Assembly (NCBI GenBank): GCA_964402955.1
Contig: CAYOEZ010000200.1
Coordinates: 1-9,082, forward strand
Origin: CAYOEZ01 sp964402955
GTDB taxonomy: Bacteria; Chloroflexota; DTOL01; DAOUCN01
Direction: 5' to 3'
DNA: 9,082 nt
This document shows, piece by piece, positions 1-8,400 of the stretch (position 1 is its first letter; each line of letters starts with the position of its first letter). A model generated the notes under the pieces. That model saw nothing but the letters and a program-made list of their open reading frames with translations, did no database searches and was not told the origin of the DNA. The translations under genes and the position numbers were made by a program.

Positions 1-20
1 CTGCGTCTCTGCGGTAGAAA
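1..20. repeat. Possible edge of a dispersed CTGCGTCTCTGCGG repeat
   Basis: The first 20 bases (CTGCGTCTCTGCGGTAGAAA) resemble the widespread 'TCTGCGTCTCTGCGGTG' intergenic repeat seen in many bacterial genomes. It begins 32 bases past the stop codon of the large gene and is cut by the window edge. No terminator for that gene is visible before the edge. Confidence 0.4.
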
Positions 21-51
21 TGACCCCGGGCATTGGTTCTCCGACAAACTG

Positions 52-3000
52 CTAGTATCCGCTCAGGATGACCGGCAGGTAGAGGCTGAAGCCGCTGGCC
101 GAGACCCAGGAGGCCCCCAGGGAACCCAGGATGGAGTCCTCGTTGAAGATCACGTCGGTCATGCGACCCGGCATGCGCACGAAACGCACGGGCAGCTCCT
201 TGATCGGCTGACCGGCGCGCAGGCGGATGGTCGCCAGCGTGAACGTGCCGCTGGGAGGCGTGCCCAGGTAGGTGGCGGCGTAGTCGATCAAGCCGGCGCC
301 GTTGTCCACATGATTGACCGCCTGGACGGGCAGGGCGCCGCTGCCTTCGATGAACTCCACTGGCGTGCCATCGGGCGATACGACGTTGAGCCCCGAGGGC
401 AGGTTGATGTGGATTTCAGCCGCGTGCACGGGCTGCGCCCCAGCATCTACCTGGACGGTCAGGGTGAACATCTGCCCGATGCTGAGGGATGTGCTGATGG
501 GCTGGAGCGACAGATTGACCGATGCGGCGTCGAGGGTGACGAGGCTACCCGACCAGACAAGCGGCCACGCTGCGACTGGTCCGCTGCCGCCGCCGATCAC
601 GATGTCGCCGTGCTTCCCGAAGTTAAGTTGAAGCAGAGCAAGGTCCGCTGCGTCAACAAGCGCGTCGTTGTTGAAGTCGGCCCGAGCGTCATAGCCAGCT
701 TCGCCCTTGTGCTTGCCGAAGGCAGCCGAGTAGATGGACAGGTCGGTGGTGTTGACAACGTTGTCGTTGTTGGCGTCGCCTTCCAGCAGCACGCCGAAGT
801 CGAGGGCAAGAGATCCCTCGCCAAGCGTGACGCCGCGAAGGGTATTGCGCAGCGTGTGCAGACCCTTGAGCTTGAGATCAAAGATGCCAATGGGGAAGCC
901 TGCAACGACAAACTGGCCGCTATTGGTCGTGGTGACAGCATAGCTCGCCAACGGCATTGTGGAGCCAGGCTCATGCACGGTGAGGAGCATCGGCGTGGCC
1001 CATGATGCATCCGGCGCGGCTGCCCTCCCTTGCAGCGCGACGCGGCCGGTCAGTGTTCTGCCTGCGGCGACGGCAATGAAGCCGCCCGTGGTCTGGCCGA
1101 GGACTGAGGAGCCGCCAGAGAGGATATCGGTGCGGCGCTCGCCTGTGAAGACGAAGTCGACCGGAGTGCCATAGGATGGCGTCGGGCTGTTGGCTCTGAA
1201 CAGCAGCGTCGCCAGCACCATGCGACCGCTCAGTGTGCGCCCGCCAGGCAGCGCCACGATGAGGTCAATGTGGCCCACGTTGTTGTTCACGGTATTCATC
1301 AGCCAGGGCGCCGGGAAGTCGGGGCCAGCCACGACCCAACTGATGGGGTTGCCGCTCGCGTCAACGATGGTCAGGACATCGGGGTTGAAGTCCAAGGACA
1401 CAGCGATGGAGTCTGCCTGTTGGCTGCTGGCATCCACGACAAGCTCAACGCGGGCGATGCTACCCTCGGTGGTGTGCGCCAGGGCGGGGTCCACGCGCAG
1501 GGTGACATTGGAGGCGACAGGCGACACGGCGATTGCGCGCTCGACCACGGCAACGATCTCACCGTTGCGATAGCGGTCTGCCTGATAGGACTGCAGCGGC
1601 ATGGGCACGTTGACGCCGAAGAAGTTCGCGATATCCTGGTAGGACTGGACATAACGGGCGAGACCCCAGGCGCCACCAGGCGTGTTTGTGGTGAGGATGC
1701 CGTAGAGATCATGGGAGACGAACCTGGCATCGTTGTGCAATGTATCTGGCGGCGCGGTCGGATGCGGATGGGGGACGGGCGTTCCAGAGATGACGCCTGG
1801 GCCGCCCTTCTCGGCATTGTCGAACCAGGGATCGCTGATGGCGATGCTGTCGCCGAAGCAACTGACGCCGGCAGCGGTCACGTAGTGCCCGCCCAGGCGC
1901 TTCCAGCCGTCCGACTGCTGCTCCCAGAAGCCAACGAGCAGCATGACATCCTCGCTGCGCTTGACTTCACCTTTCACCCAATCCCAGGTGGGCGGGTCGC
2001 TGAGGGTAACAGTGTAGCTCATCACCAGACCTTTGCTCGTCAGGTAGTCGCGGATGCCCTGGGCCGCATCCACGGGCAGCGTGCCGGCCGCAGTGCTGTT
2101 CGTGGCCATGCGCCGCGCCAGGTCTTGCACGAGAGGCACGACGTTGCGCGGGTCATGGTCATCCCAGTTGCCATAGGATGTCACGAGCGGGTAGTGGTCG
2201 GAGACTGTCGGCGGGGGAGTCACGCCGCGTTCGAACTTGGAATCGAACCACCACAGTGAGTTGGCGGCGGCGACGGGGGCATCGAATGACCACTTCTCCG
2301 TCTGTGTGTACACCCAACCGGCCTGCATCTGGTCAAAGTCGGGGACGCCGGAGGGGGCGTAGTCGGGCAGTCCGTCCTGCTTCCAGCAGAAGGGGCCGCC
2401 GCCTGGTGTGTTGCCGCCGTCCAGCGGCCCACAGGCAGCAAAGCAAACCTGGATGTCGTCGAGCCAAACCGTCGTCACCAGTTGGCTGTCTTGCACGACG
2501 CCCCACACAAGCGCTACTGTACGTCCGCGGAAGGCGTCCAGGTTGGCAGTCACCTGCACCCATTGAGGAGTGGTTGCCAACGGCACGCTACTGGCAACCG
2601 GCATCATGGGAGGCGAGGAGAAGCCGTAGAAGAAGACGTCATACGGTGATATGTCAGTCGTCTCCATCCTGTACCAGAAGCTGAGTTGTGCATGCGCCAC
2701 GTTGCTGGGGATGAAGATCCACTGGGCGGCGGCCGACGTGTATTGGGCTTGCTGTTGAGCGGACTTGCCGCCGAAGCGCAGCGCGTTGGCGCCGCCGTGC
2801 TTCACGCTGCTCTGAACCACCGGAGGAGTGTTGCCGCCCAACGTCCACTCTGGCCCGAGCGGAACCTCGAAGCCGGGGTTGACCACAGCATTGCCGACGC
2901 ACGCGCCGGGCGCCTCGATAACCACGCTGGCAGCGTCGCTATCCACAGGGCCGTCAACGCCGAAGCTCGACGGGTTCATGTTAAAGTGGTTGGGGGCTGG

Positions 3001-4968
3001 ATTAGCGGGCGCCTCAGCATGGAAGGCCAGGGTGAAGAAGTCCGTGGCGCCGGCCGGGAAGGGCGGGCCAAAGACCACGTTTCCGCCGATCTGCCCGGTA
3101 TCAGGCAGAACCGGCCATTTCAGGCTCAACTGGCCAGGATTGTATGTGTCAGTAATGACAGCCGATGTCCATGGCGCCGACCCCGTGTTTGTGAATGTGA
3201 CGCCGAAGACAACGGTATCGCTGACACAGACAACGGGCGGGCTGAGCAGGGACTTGTCCACGTCTATGCGGGGCGGCTGTGCCAGGATCACCACTTCATC
3301 GCAGCCAGAGCCCAAGATGATTGCACCGGGCATAGAATAGGAGGCTGCCGCACAGTTCTTGGTTGGCGCCTGGCCGGTCGGCGCCTTGGCATGGAAGCTG
3401 ACGGTCAGGCTGATCATCCCACCGGGCGCGATGGGGCCCAGCGCGGGGATGACGTCATTCCACTCGATGCTGCCGTCGTCGGTGGCATCGGTCGGCGGCA
3501 CCGAGCTGCCCGTGAAGCTAAGGTAGGTGGTGGAGTAGACGTCGTTCAGGAAGAGCTTGGTGACTGTATTTGGGCCGACGTTGTAAATGTCTATTCTGAA
3601 CGTGACCGTCTGGCTGACCACGGTGGGGTTGTCAGTCAGGAGCCGCTTGTCCAGGCGGAGACCAGGGTCGCTGCCGGCCGTTGGCGTTGGAGAGATGGTG
3701 GGTGTCTTGGTTGGCGTCCAGGTGGGGCCCTCGCCTTTGGTTGGCGTGGCTGTCGGCGTCCGTGTGGGGCCGGGGCCTTGCGTAGCTGTCTTGGTCGGCG
3801 TTGGCGTGACGCGGCGCACGTCCCAAAACTTGTTGCCGGTTAGCACCTTGTTTGTGCCGCAAACGGGATAGGTGTATCGTATCCAGTTGGAATTGACGAC
3901 TGTGCCGCCCACGGATGTGGCGCCAACCGAAACGTAGCCCGCGGGATCAGTCTCGACGATATTGTAGTACTCGCACACTTGTGAAACGCTTAGGCCGTAC
4001 CATCCGGCGGCGTTGGTCGTCGTACTGCCAATTAGACTGCCCTGGGATCCGGCATTGCTTGAGCAGTAGAGACCGACTGTGACGTTGGCCAGAGGACTCG
4101 TTTCGTCGCCGAGGGCGCCGTTGAAGACTTTGCCTTCGAGGCGGCAGGTCGTCACGGGCGTGTTCGTTCGGGTGGGGGTGCGCGTGGGTGTGGCTGTCGG
4201 CGCGGTGTAGTAGACCCAGATCTGCCAGTAGTCGATGTAGCGAATTCTGACACTATTGCAGCGGTCGCGCGCGACAAGATCCCAGCGCTGGTTCACTGGC
4301 CGTCCGTCGAAGGTGTGAATGCCGTAGACCCACTTGTTCCAATCCAGCAACGTCGCTTCGTCGAGAACCGGCGCCGATGGGGCGCAGTAGTCGTAGGTCT
4401 CGAGCGTCCGATATAGCCAGCTCGGTGAGTTGCTGCCCACCGCCAGGTCGACCTCGGTATTGGCGTAGGCGTGGACGACGACGTAGTGCATGTCGACGCT
4501 GGTGACGGTGGTGGCGCCGGAGCAGCTCGTCCAGATGGGCGAATAGACCCAGGTGTCGTAGACCAGGGTGTAGTCGGTGTAGTTGCCGCCATAGCAGTAG
4601 TCTGGGTTGGCCAGGCGCTCGTTGGAAGGCGCCTCCCCCGCGCCAAGGATGGCGACCTTGCCAATCTCAGTAACGGCGATTCGCTCCTGCCGTAGTCTGG
4701 CAAGCTGCTCGTCCGTTACGGCGGCGCGATAAACGCCGTCGCGCGGCTCGTCCTGATAGGAGATCTGAAACTGCTGCAGGACGGCCAGGGCATCGAGCGG
4801 CACATCGATCGCAGTTAGTCCGCCCGTGAGTGGTGGAGGGGGGCTGCTTGTATCGAGGGGATCGAGCTGCGCGGCAGGGGCGGGCAGCGCCATGATGCAG
4901 AGGATGGCGAAAACAACGATGGGAACCAGGGCGCCGGCGGGGAGAAAGCGACCTCTGGGTCTGTTCAT
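52..4968 (-). CDS. Very large secreted multidomain protein with cohesin-like, dockerin and degenerate C39-like peptidase modules
   Basis: 1638 residues with a signal peptide (basic MNRPRGR, hydrophobic 13-29, likely cleavage after PAPAA near 33). The ATG is supported by AAGGAG seven bases upstream. Modules read from sequence: 125-254 aromatic-rich, P-domain-like (FDGRP...RWDLVARD); 257-271 Thr/Pro linker; 275-386 SdrD-B/CNA-B-like; 388-432 linker; 435-565 and 566-690 DUF11-like β-sandwiches; 694-845 galactose-binding-like jelly roll (starts VVNPGFE); about 868-1125 C39-like cysteine-peptidase fold; 1155-1303 cohesin-like; 1304-1395 carboxypeptidase-regulatory-like; 1396-1456 type I dockerin; 1478-1627 second cohesin-like; C-terminal LYLPVILSGY. 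The C39-like module keeps GGHYVT (H1028) and ISDPW (D1046), but the expected Cys position is Asp896 (FDAP), so it is probably catalytically dead. Family knowledge makes this an extracellular binding or scaffolding protein; substrate and partner are unknown. It has its own promoter and is separated from the upstream protease gene by a terminator. Module names are pattern-based, and the P-domain call is the weakest. Confidence 0.9.
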   Translation of the reverse strand: MNRPRGRFLPAGALVPIVVFAILCIMALPAPAAQLDPLDTSSPPPPLTGGLTAIDVPLDALAVLQQFQISYQDEPRDGVYRAAVTDEQLARLRQERIAVTEIGKVAILGAGEAPSNERLANPDYCYGGNYTDYTLVYDTWVYSPIWTSCSGATTVTSVDMHYVVVHAYANTEVDLAVGSNSPSWLYRTLETYDYCAPSAPVLDEATLLDWNKWVYGIHTFDGRPVNQRWDLVARDRCNSVRIRYIDYWQIWVYYTAPTATPTRTPTRTNTPVTTCRLEGKVFNGALGDETSPLANVTVGLYCSSNAGSQGSLIGSTTTNAAGWYGLSVSQVCEYYNIVETDPAGYVSVGATSVGGTVVNSNWIRYTYPVCGTNKVLTGNKFWDVRRVTPTPTKTATQGPGPTRTPTATPTKGEGPTWTPTKTPTISPTPTAGSDPGLRLDKRLLTDNPTVVSQTVTFRIDIYNVGPNTVTKLFLNDVYSTTYLSFTGSSVPPTDATDDGSIEWNDVIPALGPIAPGGMISLTVSFHAKAPTGQAPTKNCAAASYSMPGAIILGSGCDEVVILAQPPRIDVDKSLLSPPVVCVSDTVVFGVTFTNTGSAPWTSAVITDTYNPGQLSLKWPVLPDTGQIGGNVVFGPPFPAGATDFFTLAFHAEAPANPAPNHFNMNPSSFGVDGPVDSDAASVVIEAPGACVGNAVVNPGFEVPLGPEWTLGGNTPPVVQSSVKHGGANALRFGGKSAQQQAQYTSAAAQWIFIPSNVAHAQLSFWYRMETTDISPYDVFFYGFSSPPMMPVASSVPLATTPQWVQVTANLDAFRGRTVALVWGVVQDSQLVTTVWLDDIQVCFAACGPLDGGNTPGGGPFCWKQDGLPDYAPSGVPDFDQMQAGWVYTQTEKWSFDAPVAAANSLWWFDSKFERGVTPPPTVSDHYPLVTSYGNWDDHDPRNVVPLVQDLARRMATNSTAAGTLPVDAAQGIRDYLTSKGLVMSYTVTLSDPPTWDWVKGEVKRSEDVMLLVGFWEQQSDGWKRLGGHYVTAAGVSCFGDSIAISDPWFDNAEKGGPGVISGTPVPHPHPTAPPDTLHNDARFVSHDLYGILTTNTPGGAWGLARYVQSYQDIANFFGVNVPMPLQSYQADRYRNGEIVAVVERAIAVSPVASNVTLRVDPALAHTTEGSIARVELVVDASSQQADSIAVSLDFNPDVLTIVDASGNPISWVVAGPDFPAPWLMNTVNNNVGHIDLIVALPGGRTLSGRMVLATLLFRANSPTPSYGTPVDFVFTGERRTDILSGGSSVLGQTTGGFIAVAAGRTLTGRVALQGRAAAPDASWATPMLLTVHEPGSTMPLASYAVTTTNSGQFVVAGFPIGIFDLKLKGLHTLRNTLRGVTLGEGSLALDFGVLLEGDANNDNVVNTTDLSIYSAAFGKHKGEAGYDARADFNNDALVDAADLALLQLNFGKHGDIVIGGGSGPVAAWPLVWSGSLVTLDAASVNLSLQPISTSLSIGQMFTLTVQVDAGAQPVHAAEIHINLPSGLNVVSPDGTPVEFIEGSGALPVQAVNHVDNGAGLIDYAATYLGTPPSGTFTLATIRLRAGQPIKELPVRFVRMPGRMTDVIFNEDSILGSLGASWVSASGFSLYLPVILSGY
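88..537 (-). other. Cohesin-like domain 2 of the large secreted protein
   Basis: Residues about 1478-1627. The pattern repeats that of the first cohesin-like domain: 'SLQPISTSLSIGQMFTLTVQVDA', an 'AAEIHINLP' strand, 'GLIDYAATYLG', 'FTLATIRLRA', and a terminal strand 'SASGFSLYL'. It is diverged from the first copy, which argues for an old duplication or separate acquisition. A generic bacterial Ig-like fold is the alternative. Confidence 0.55.
601..783 (-). other. Type I dockerin domain of the large secreted protein
   Basis: Residues about 1396-1456. Two EF-hand-like Ca2+ loops are visible: D1398-x-N1400-x-D1402 with D1409 at loop position 12, and D1431-x-N1433-x-D1435 with D1442 at position 12. 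Each is followed by a hydrophobic helix ending FGKH. This duplicated 22-24-residue layout is diagnostic of type I dockerins, which bind cohesins in a Ca2+-dependent way. Confidence 0.85.
1060..1506 (-). other. Cohesin-like domain 1 of the large secreted protein
   Basis: Residues about 1155-1303. The stretch has the cohesin pattern: a V-x-L-x-V-D start, then 'VSLDFNPDVLTIVDASG', a 'GHIDLIVAL' strand, 'LATLLFRA', and a final strand 'GGFIAV'. Cohesins are β-sandwich domains that bind dockerins in cellulosomes, and they also occur in non-cellulosomal surface proteins. Here it sits about 90 residues before a dockerin in the same chain. Confidence 0.65.
1594..2367 (-). other. Degenerate C39-like (papain-fold) peptidase domain
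   Basis: Residues about 868-1125. The N-terminal helix motif WSFDAPVAAANSLWWFDSKF resembles the C39-like active-site helix, normally C-[GA]-P-x-A-x-A-N. The catalytic Cys is replaced by Asp896 (codon GAT at 2281-2283, two changes away from a Cys codon). The downstream His (GGHYVT, H1028) and Asp (ISDPW, D1046) are present. The domain may have become a binding module. Confidence 0.6.
3673..3807 (-). other. Thr/Pro-rich interdomain linker
   Basis: Residues 388-432, a low-complexity run of TPTPTKTAT/PTRTPTATPT units with Gly-Pro interruptions. It separates the SdrD-B-like module from the first DUF11-like domain. Such linkers are typical of Chloroflexota exoproteins and are probably extended and O-glycosylated. 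Confidence 0.8.
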
Positions 4969-4975
4969 GCCGGGT

Positions 4976-4981
4976 CTCCTT
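4976..4981 (-). promoter_or_regulatory. Shine-Dalgarno of the large secreted protein gene
   Basis: On the minus strand AAGGAG lies seven bases before the ATG at 4968. It fixes this start, which is followed directly by a canonical signal peptide. Confidence 0.9.
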
Positions 4982-5066
4982 GTTGCTAATCAAATCGGCG
5001 GAGACTTAGCGGTGGCAGCGGATGGCAGCAGCGCGCGATGTGGGGACGTTGCAGTCGTACATTGAT

Positions 5067-5075
5067 ATTATACCA
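5067..5075 (-). promoter_or_regulatory. Extended -10 promoter for the large secreted protein gene
   Basis: The minus strand reads TGGTATAAT, a consensus -10 with the TGn extension. The hexamer 17 bases upstream (CTGCAC) is a poor -35, so promoter strength would come from the extended -10. A transcription start near 5060 would give a 5' UTR of about 90 nt. Nothing structured was recognised in that UTR. A TTGACA at 5081-5086 lies only eight bases from the -10 and cannot serve as its -35. Confidence 0.7.
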
Positions 5076-5154
5076 CAACTTGTCAACATGTGCAGCGTCT
5101 CGGGCCTAATAACAGCGATTCCAAATATGTACGAGCAGACCGTTGGCTCGTCAT

Positions 5155-5305
5155 GTGTCCACTGCAAAAAGGTTGTGTTCGCCCAACCGTCATTGCGAGG
5201 AGCGCCCTTTGCGACGAAGCAATCTCCGTTGTGGCGCGAAACGGGGGAGATTGCTTCGCTCCGCTCGCAATGACCGGTCGGTCCAGACCTTTTTGCAGTG
5301 AGCAC
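5155..5305. repeat. MITE-like element with 19-bp imperfect terminal inverted repeats
   Basis: A perfect 14-bp inverted repeat, CACTGCAAAAAGGT at 5160-5173 and its complement at 5287-5300, extends outwards to GTG/CAC with two mismatches, giving 5155-5173 and 5287-5305. The ends are flanked by the 7-bp direct repeat TCGTCAT (5148-5154 and 5306-5312), which could be a target-site duplication. The core is a palindrome with GTCATTGCGAG at 5189-5199, GAAGCAATCTCC at 5216-5227, and their complements at 5246-5257 and 5264-5274. It has no transposase, so any movement would be in trans. Confidence 0.65.
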
Positions 5306-5308
5306 TCG

Positions 5309-5388
5309 TCATTCCGAGTGCTGTTTACGAAGCAATCTCAGCGTTGCGCAGGGGGGGGGATTGCTTCGCAAAGAACGCTCGCAATGAC
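5309..5388. repeat. REP-like palindromic unit, second copy
   Basis: Arms at 5309-5337 and 5360-5388 match in 24 of 29 positions, starting GTCATT-C-CGAG and ending CGAAGCAAT. They share the GTCATTGCGAG/GAAGCAAT signature with the core of the neighbouring MITE-like element. The loop carries a run of nine G. Palindromes with this signature are dispersed in many bacterial genomes. Confidence 0.7.
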
Positions 5389-5417
5389 GGGCGTTCCGCC
5401 ATACTTGGAATCGCTGG

Positions 5418-5465
5418 CTTAACAAAGAGCTGGGCAAGCTGCTGCGCAGCAGCTTGCCCAGCTCT
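5418..5465 (-). terminator. Perfect-palindrome terminator of the metalloprotease gene
   Basis: Bases 5426-5465 form a perfect 40-bp palindrome (AGAGCTGGGCAAGC... and its mirror) with no unpaired loop in duplex terms. It starts 17 bases past the protease stop codon. On the minus strand it is followed by TTTGTTAA, a short U-rich tail. This fits an intrinsic terminator separating the protease transcript from the next gene. There is no U tract on the plus strand. Confidence 0.75.
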
Positions 5466-5482
5466 GACGACCGGACGTCGGG

Positions 5483-8400
5483 TTAAGGCAGTTGTTGGAT
5501 GCGAATAGCGTCGACCTTGGGCTTGGCCACGTTCTTGACAAAGCTGATATCGAGCACGCCGTCGTCGACGTTGACGGTGAAGACCCGATCGACCGCGAGA
5601 TAGGCGCCGCCGGCCGAGCGGAAGATGTCGAAGTTGGCCAGGACAGTCGTGCCTTCGATGTTGATGCCAAAAAGGCGCCCGCCGATTCTGAACTGATTTT
5701 GCTCAGTGAAGCGCATCGTCACGTCGTAGCGGCCATTGGGAACCGTGAAGCTGTAGCCCGGATCGGCTGTCCCGTACCAGCGGTGGTCGGCGCGGAACAG
5801 CGGGTCGTCGTTTGTGTTGGCGATGTTCGCAGTCGTTGCAGCGCTGTAGCCATCGCGGTAGCCCCAGCCGTCGGGCGAGAACATGCGATCAGCCTCCCAG
5901 AAGTCGCCCAGGGTGTCAAAGTAGACGGAACCGCCTGCATTGACTCTCTTCACGTAGAGGAAATCGGTCGTACCCGCGCCGGGCGTTGGTGATGCGACGA
6001 CGGTCGTGAATGTGTTGGTCGGCGACGGCGTGGGCGGCACGGTCGGGCTTGTGGTTGCGGTCGGCGCTGCCGTTTGTGTTGCTGGCGGCGTTTGCGTGTG
6101 CGTATTGGTCGGCGCGGGCGTCGCTGTCTTGGTTGCTGCGACGGTCGCCGTCTGCGTTGCTGCAACGGTTGGCGTGCTCGTATTCACCCTGGTGGGCGTG
6201 AGCGTTGCCGTCGCCGCTGCCTTCGTGGCGGTGGATGTCGACGTGATTGTGGGTGTGGATGTGCGCTCTGCCGTGGCTGTCGCTGTGGCGGTTGCTGCCG
6301 GCGTGTTGGTGGGTGTGACCGTCGCCGTGCTGGTGGCCGTGCTGGCGGGCGTGGTCGCCGTGGCTGTTGCGGTCGGCAGCGGCGCAATGCCGCGAATCTC
6401 GATGGCGCTGACCATTGGCTCGCCGCTGACCTGTGTCAAGATGATCTTGAGCAGGTTGTCCGTCACGGCGGTGCTAAAGGTCTTGTCGACGGCGGTGTTC
6501 TTGCCGCCAGATGCGGCCGCAATGTCAAACGCCGGTGAGACAATGACCCACGCGATGTTGATGCTGAATTGGCGCAGGCCGGGTGTACCGTAGACCGGGT
6601 CGGCAAACTTCAGTGTCACCTGATACAGGCCGTTCGGCACGACAAACTTATAGACCGCGTTGGCGCCGACTGGCCAGTGGCGCTCGCTCTGGTAGAGGGC
6701 GGAATCCGCCGTGTTGCTGATGGCGCTCGTGGTTGCGCCGTCCGTGCCATTGACGTAGCCCCATGCTCCTTCAACGAAGGCCTGATCTGGGCTCCACGCT
6801 CTGCCCTGGGCGTCCGTGTAGGCAGGGCCGCCGGCGTTGACGCGCAGCAGATAGTCGAGCGCAACGGTTGGCGGTGTGCTCGTCGGCGACGGCGGCAACT
6901 GTGGGGTTGCGGTGCGCGTGGCCGGCTGTGGCGTTGCGGTGGCTGTCGGCGCCGGCGGCGTTGTTGCGGTGCGCGTGGGCGGCTGTGGCGTTGCGGTGGC
7001 TGTCGGCGCCGGGGGCGTCGCAGTGCGGGTAGGCGACAGTGGAACGGTGGGCGTCTGCGTGCTGGTGGCAGCGGGCGCGGCGGTGGCGGTAGCAGTGGAG
7101 GCGGCTGGCTGGCCTGAGCGAATGCTCACGGTGTAGCCGGTTGCGGTGGCAGATAGCACCTGCACATAGACCTTGTTGGCAGCGTCGCTGAATGTTTCGC
7201 CCACCGTGAAGACTGAACCCTGGTCGCCGACATTGCCGTTGTTATCGGCGTCGATGATGTGCGCCGGCTCGCCGCGGGTGAGGTCCACATCGTGGATGAC
7301 AACGCCGTTGAATGGCACCCGCACGTCATAGCCGGCCTGTTTACGCGCTTCCACGGTGTAGAAGCGCGTGCTCGTGCCGGCGATGGCGATCTGAGCGATC
7401 AGATAGTTGTTGCTCTGCGGCAGCGCCAGACGTTCCAATGTGATTGATGCTGCGCTGTTTGCCGCCAGGACATAGCGCTGAGCCGGCGCAATCCAGCCCA
7501 ACTTATCCTTGTGGTAGGAGATGGTGCCCTGGCCGATACAACCATAGATGGGGTTGCTCAATAGGTCGCAGTAGGACCAGACGCCGCTCATAACGTCCCA
7601 GACGTTATCGTAGACGTCGCCGTAGGTGCCCGATGAGTGGGGCAAGCCAAAGCCGTGGCCCATCTCGTGGGCGATGGCGGCGATGTTCTCATAACCCCAG
7701 GGTGGTTCCCACGTCATGTACCAGAGCTTGTTTTCGCCGTCGAGGTTCAGCCACCATGTGCCGCCCCATGCGTAGCCGTCAAGGTCGTCATTGAACATCA
7801 GATTGACGCCCACGTAGTTGCGGAAATTGACATAAGGATCGGCAGCCGCTGTGCAGTCGCGGGCGGCAAGGCCGTGATTCAGGCCGCTGGCGGTGACGTA
7901 ACCAGAGCGCGGCCTGGGCAGAGTGTACCAGCCAGCGGCGCTGCTGCCGGCGATATTGGCCTGGCCGTAGGACTGTTCGCGCCAGAAGTGATCGAGATGG
8001 GGGAAGGCGCCGTCCAGCATCGTCTGGAAATAGGAAAGCGCCTGTGGCTGAGCAGCGACGTCGCTGAATTTGCAGAGGATGGAGATCCACGGCTTGGAGC
8101 CGGTGACGGCCTCGGGCAATGCGGCGACGGTGGATGAGCCATCGAGAGCGATAGCGTCGGCTTCCATGATGGCAGCGCCACCCTGGTCAAGGCCGAGGCT
8201 CTGTAACCTACCCTGCGCCGTGACTCGCTTGCGGTCAAAGGACAGGATGCTATCTTTGCTGCGCAGCGCCAGGGAACCGGCTGCGAGGTAGGTGGCCTTG
8301 TTCTGCTCGCCAAAAATCACGTAGGTTGGTGTGGTTGCGCGTGGGCTGCCTGTTTTGCCGTCGGGCCAGATCACGCTTAGCCAGCCGCTGACGGTGTCGC

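Larger units (their letters stand above)
5113..5416. repeat. Composite nested inverted-repeat element between the two genes
   Basis: The outer ends form a 17-bp inverted repeat with one mismatch: CAGCGATTCCAAATATG at 5113-5129, and the reverse complement of CAGCGATTCCAAGTATG at 5400-5416. Inside lie a second inverted-repeat element (5155-5305) and a REP-like palindrome (5309-5388). No open reading frame of credible coding quality is present. It looks like non-coding mobile or REP-type DNA accumulated between two transcription units. Confidence 0.7.

Noticed and set aside
5067..5086. TTGACA (5086-5081) with TATAAT (5072-5067) as a classical -35/-10 pair
   Set aside because: The spacing is only 8 bases, far from the usual 16-18, so the TTGACA is not the -35 of this -10.
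6006..6593. Long plus-strand open frames opposite the Thr/Pro/Ala linkers
   Set aside because: They are Val/Gly/Ala-rich mirror images of the low-complexity linker codons; the minus-strand frame has the domains, signal peptide and start signals.
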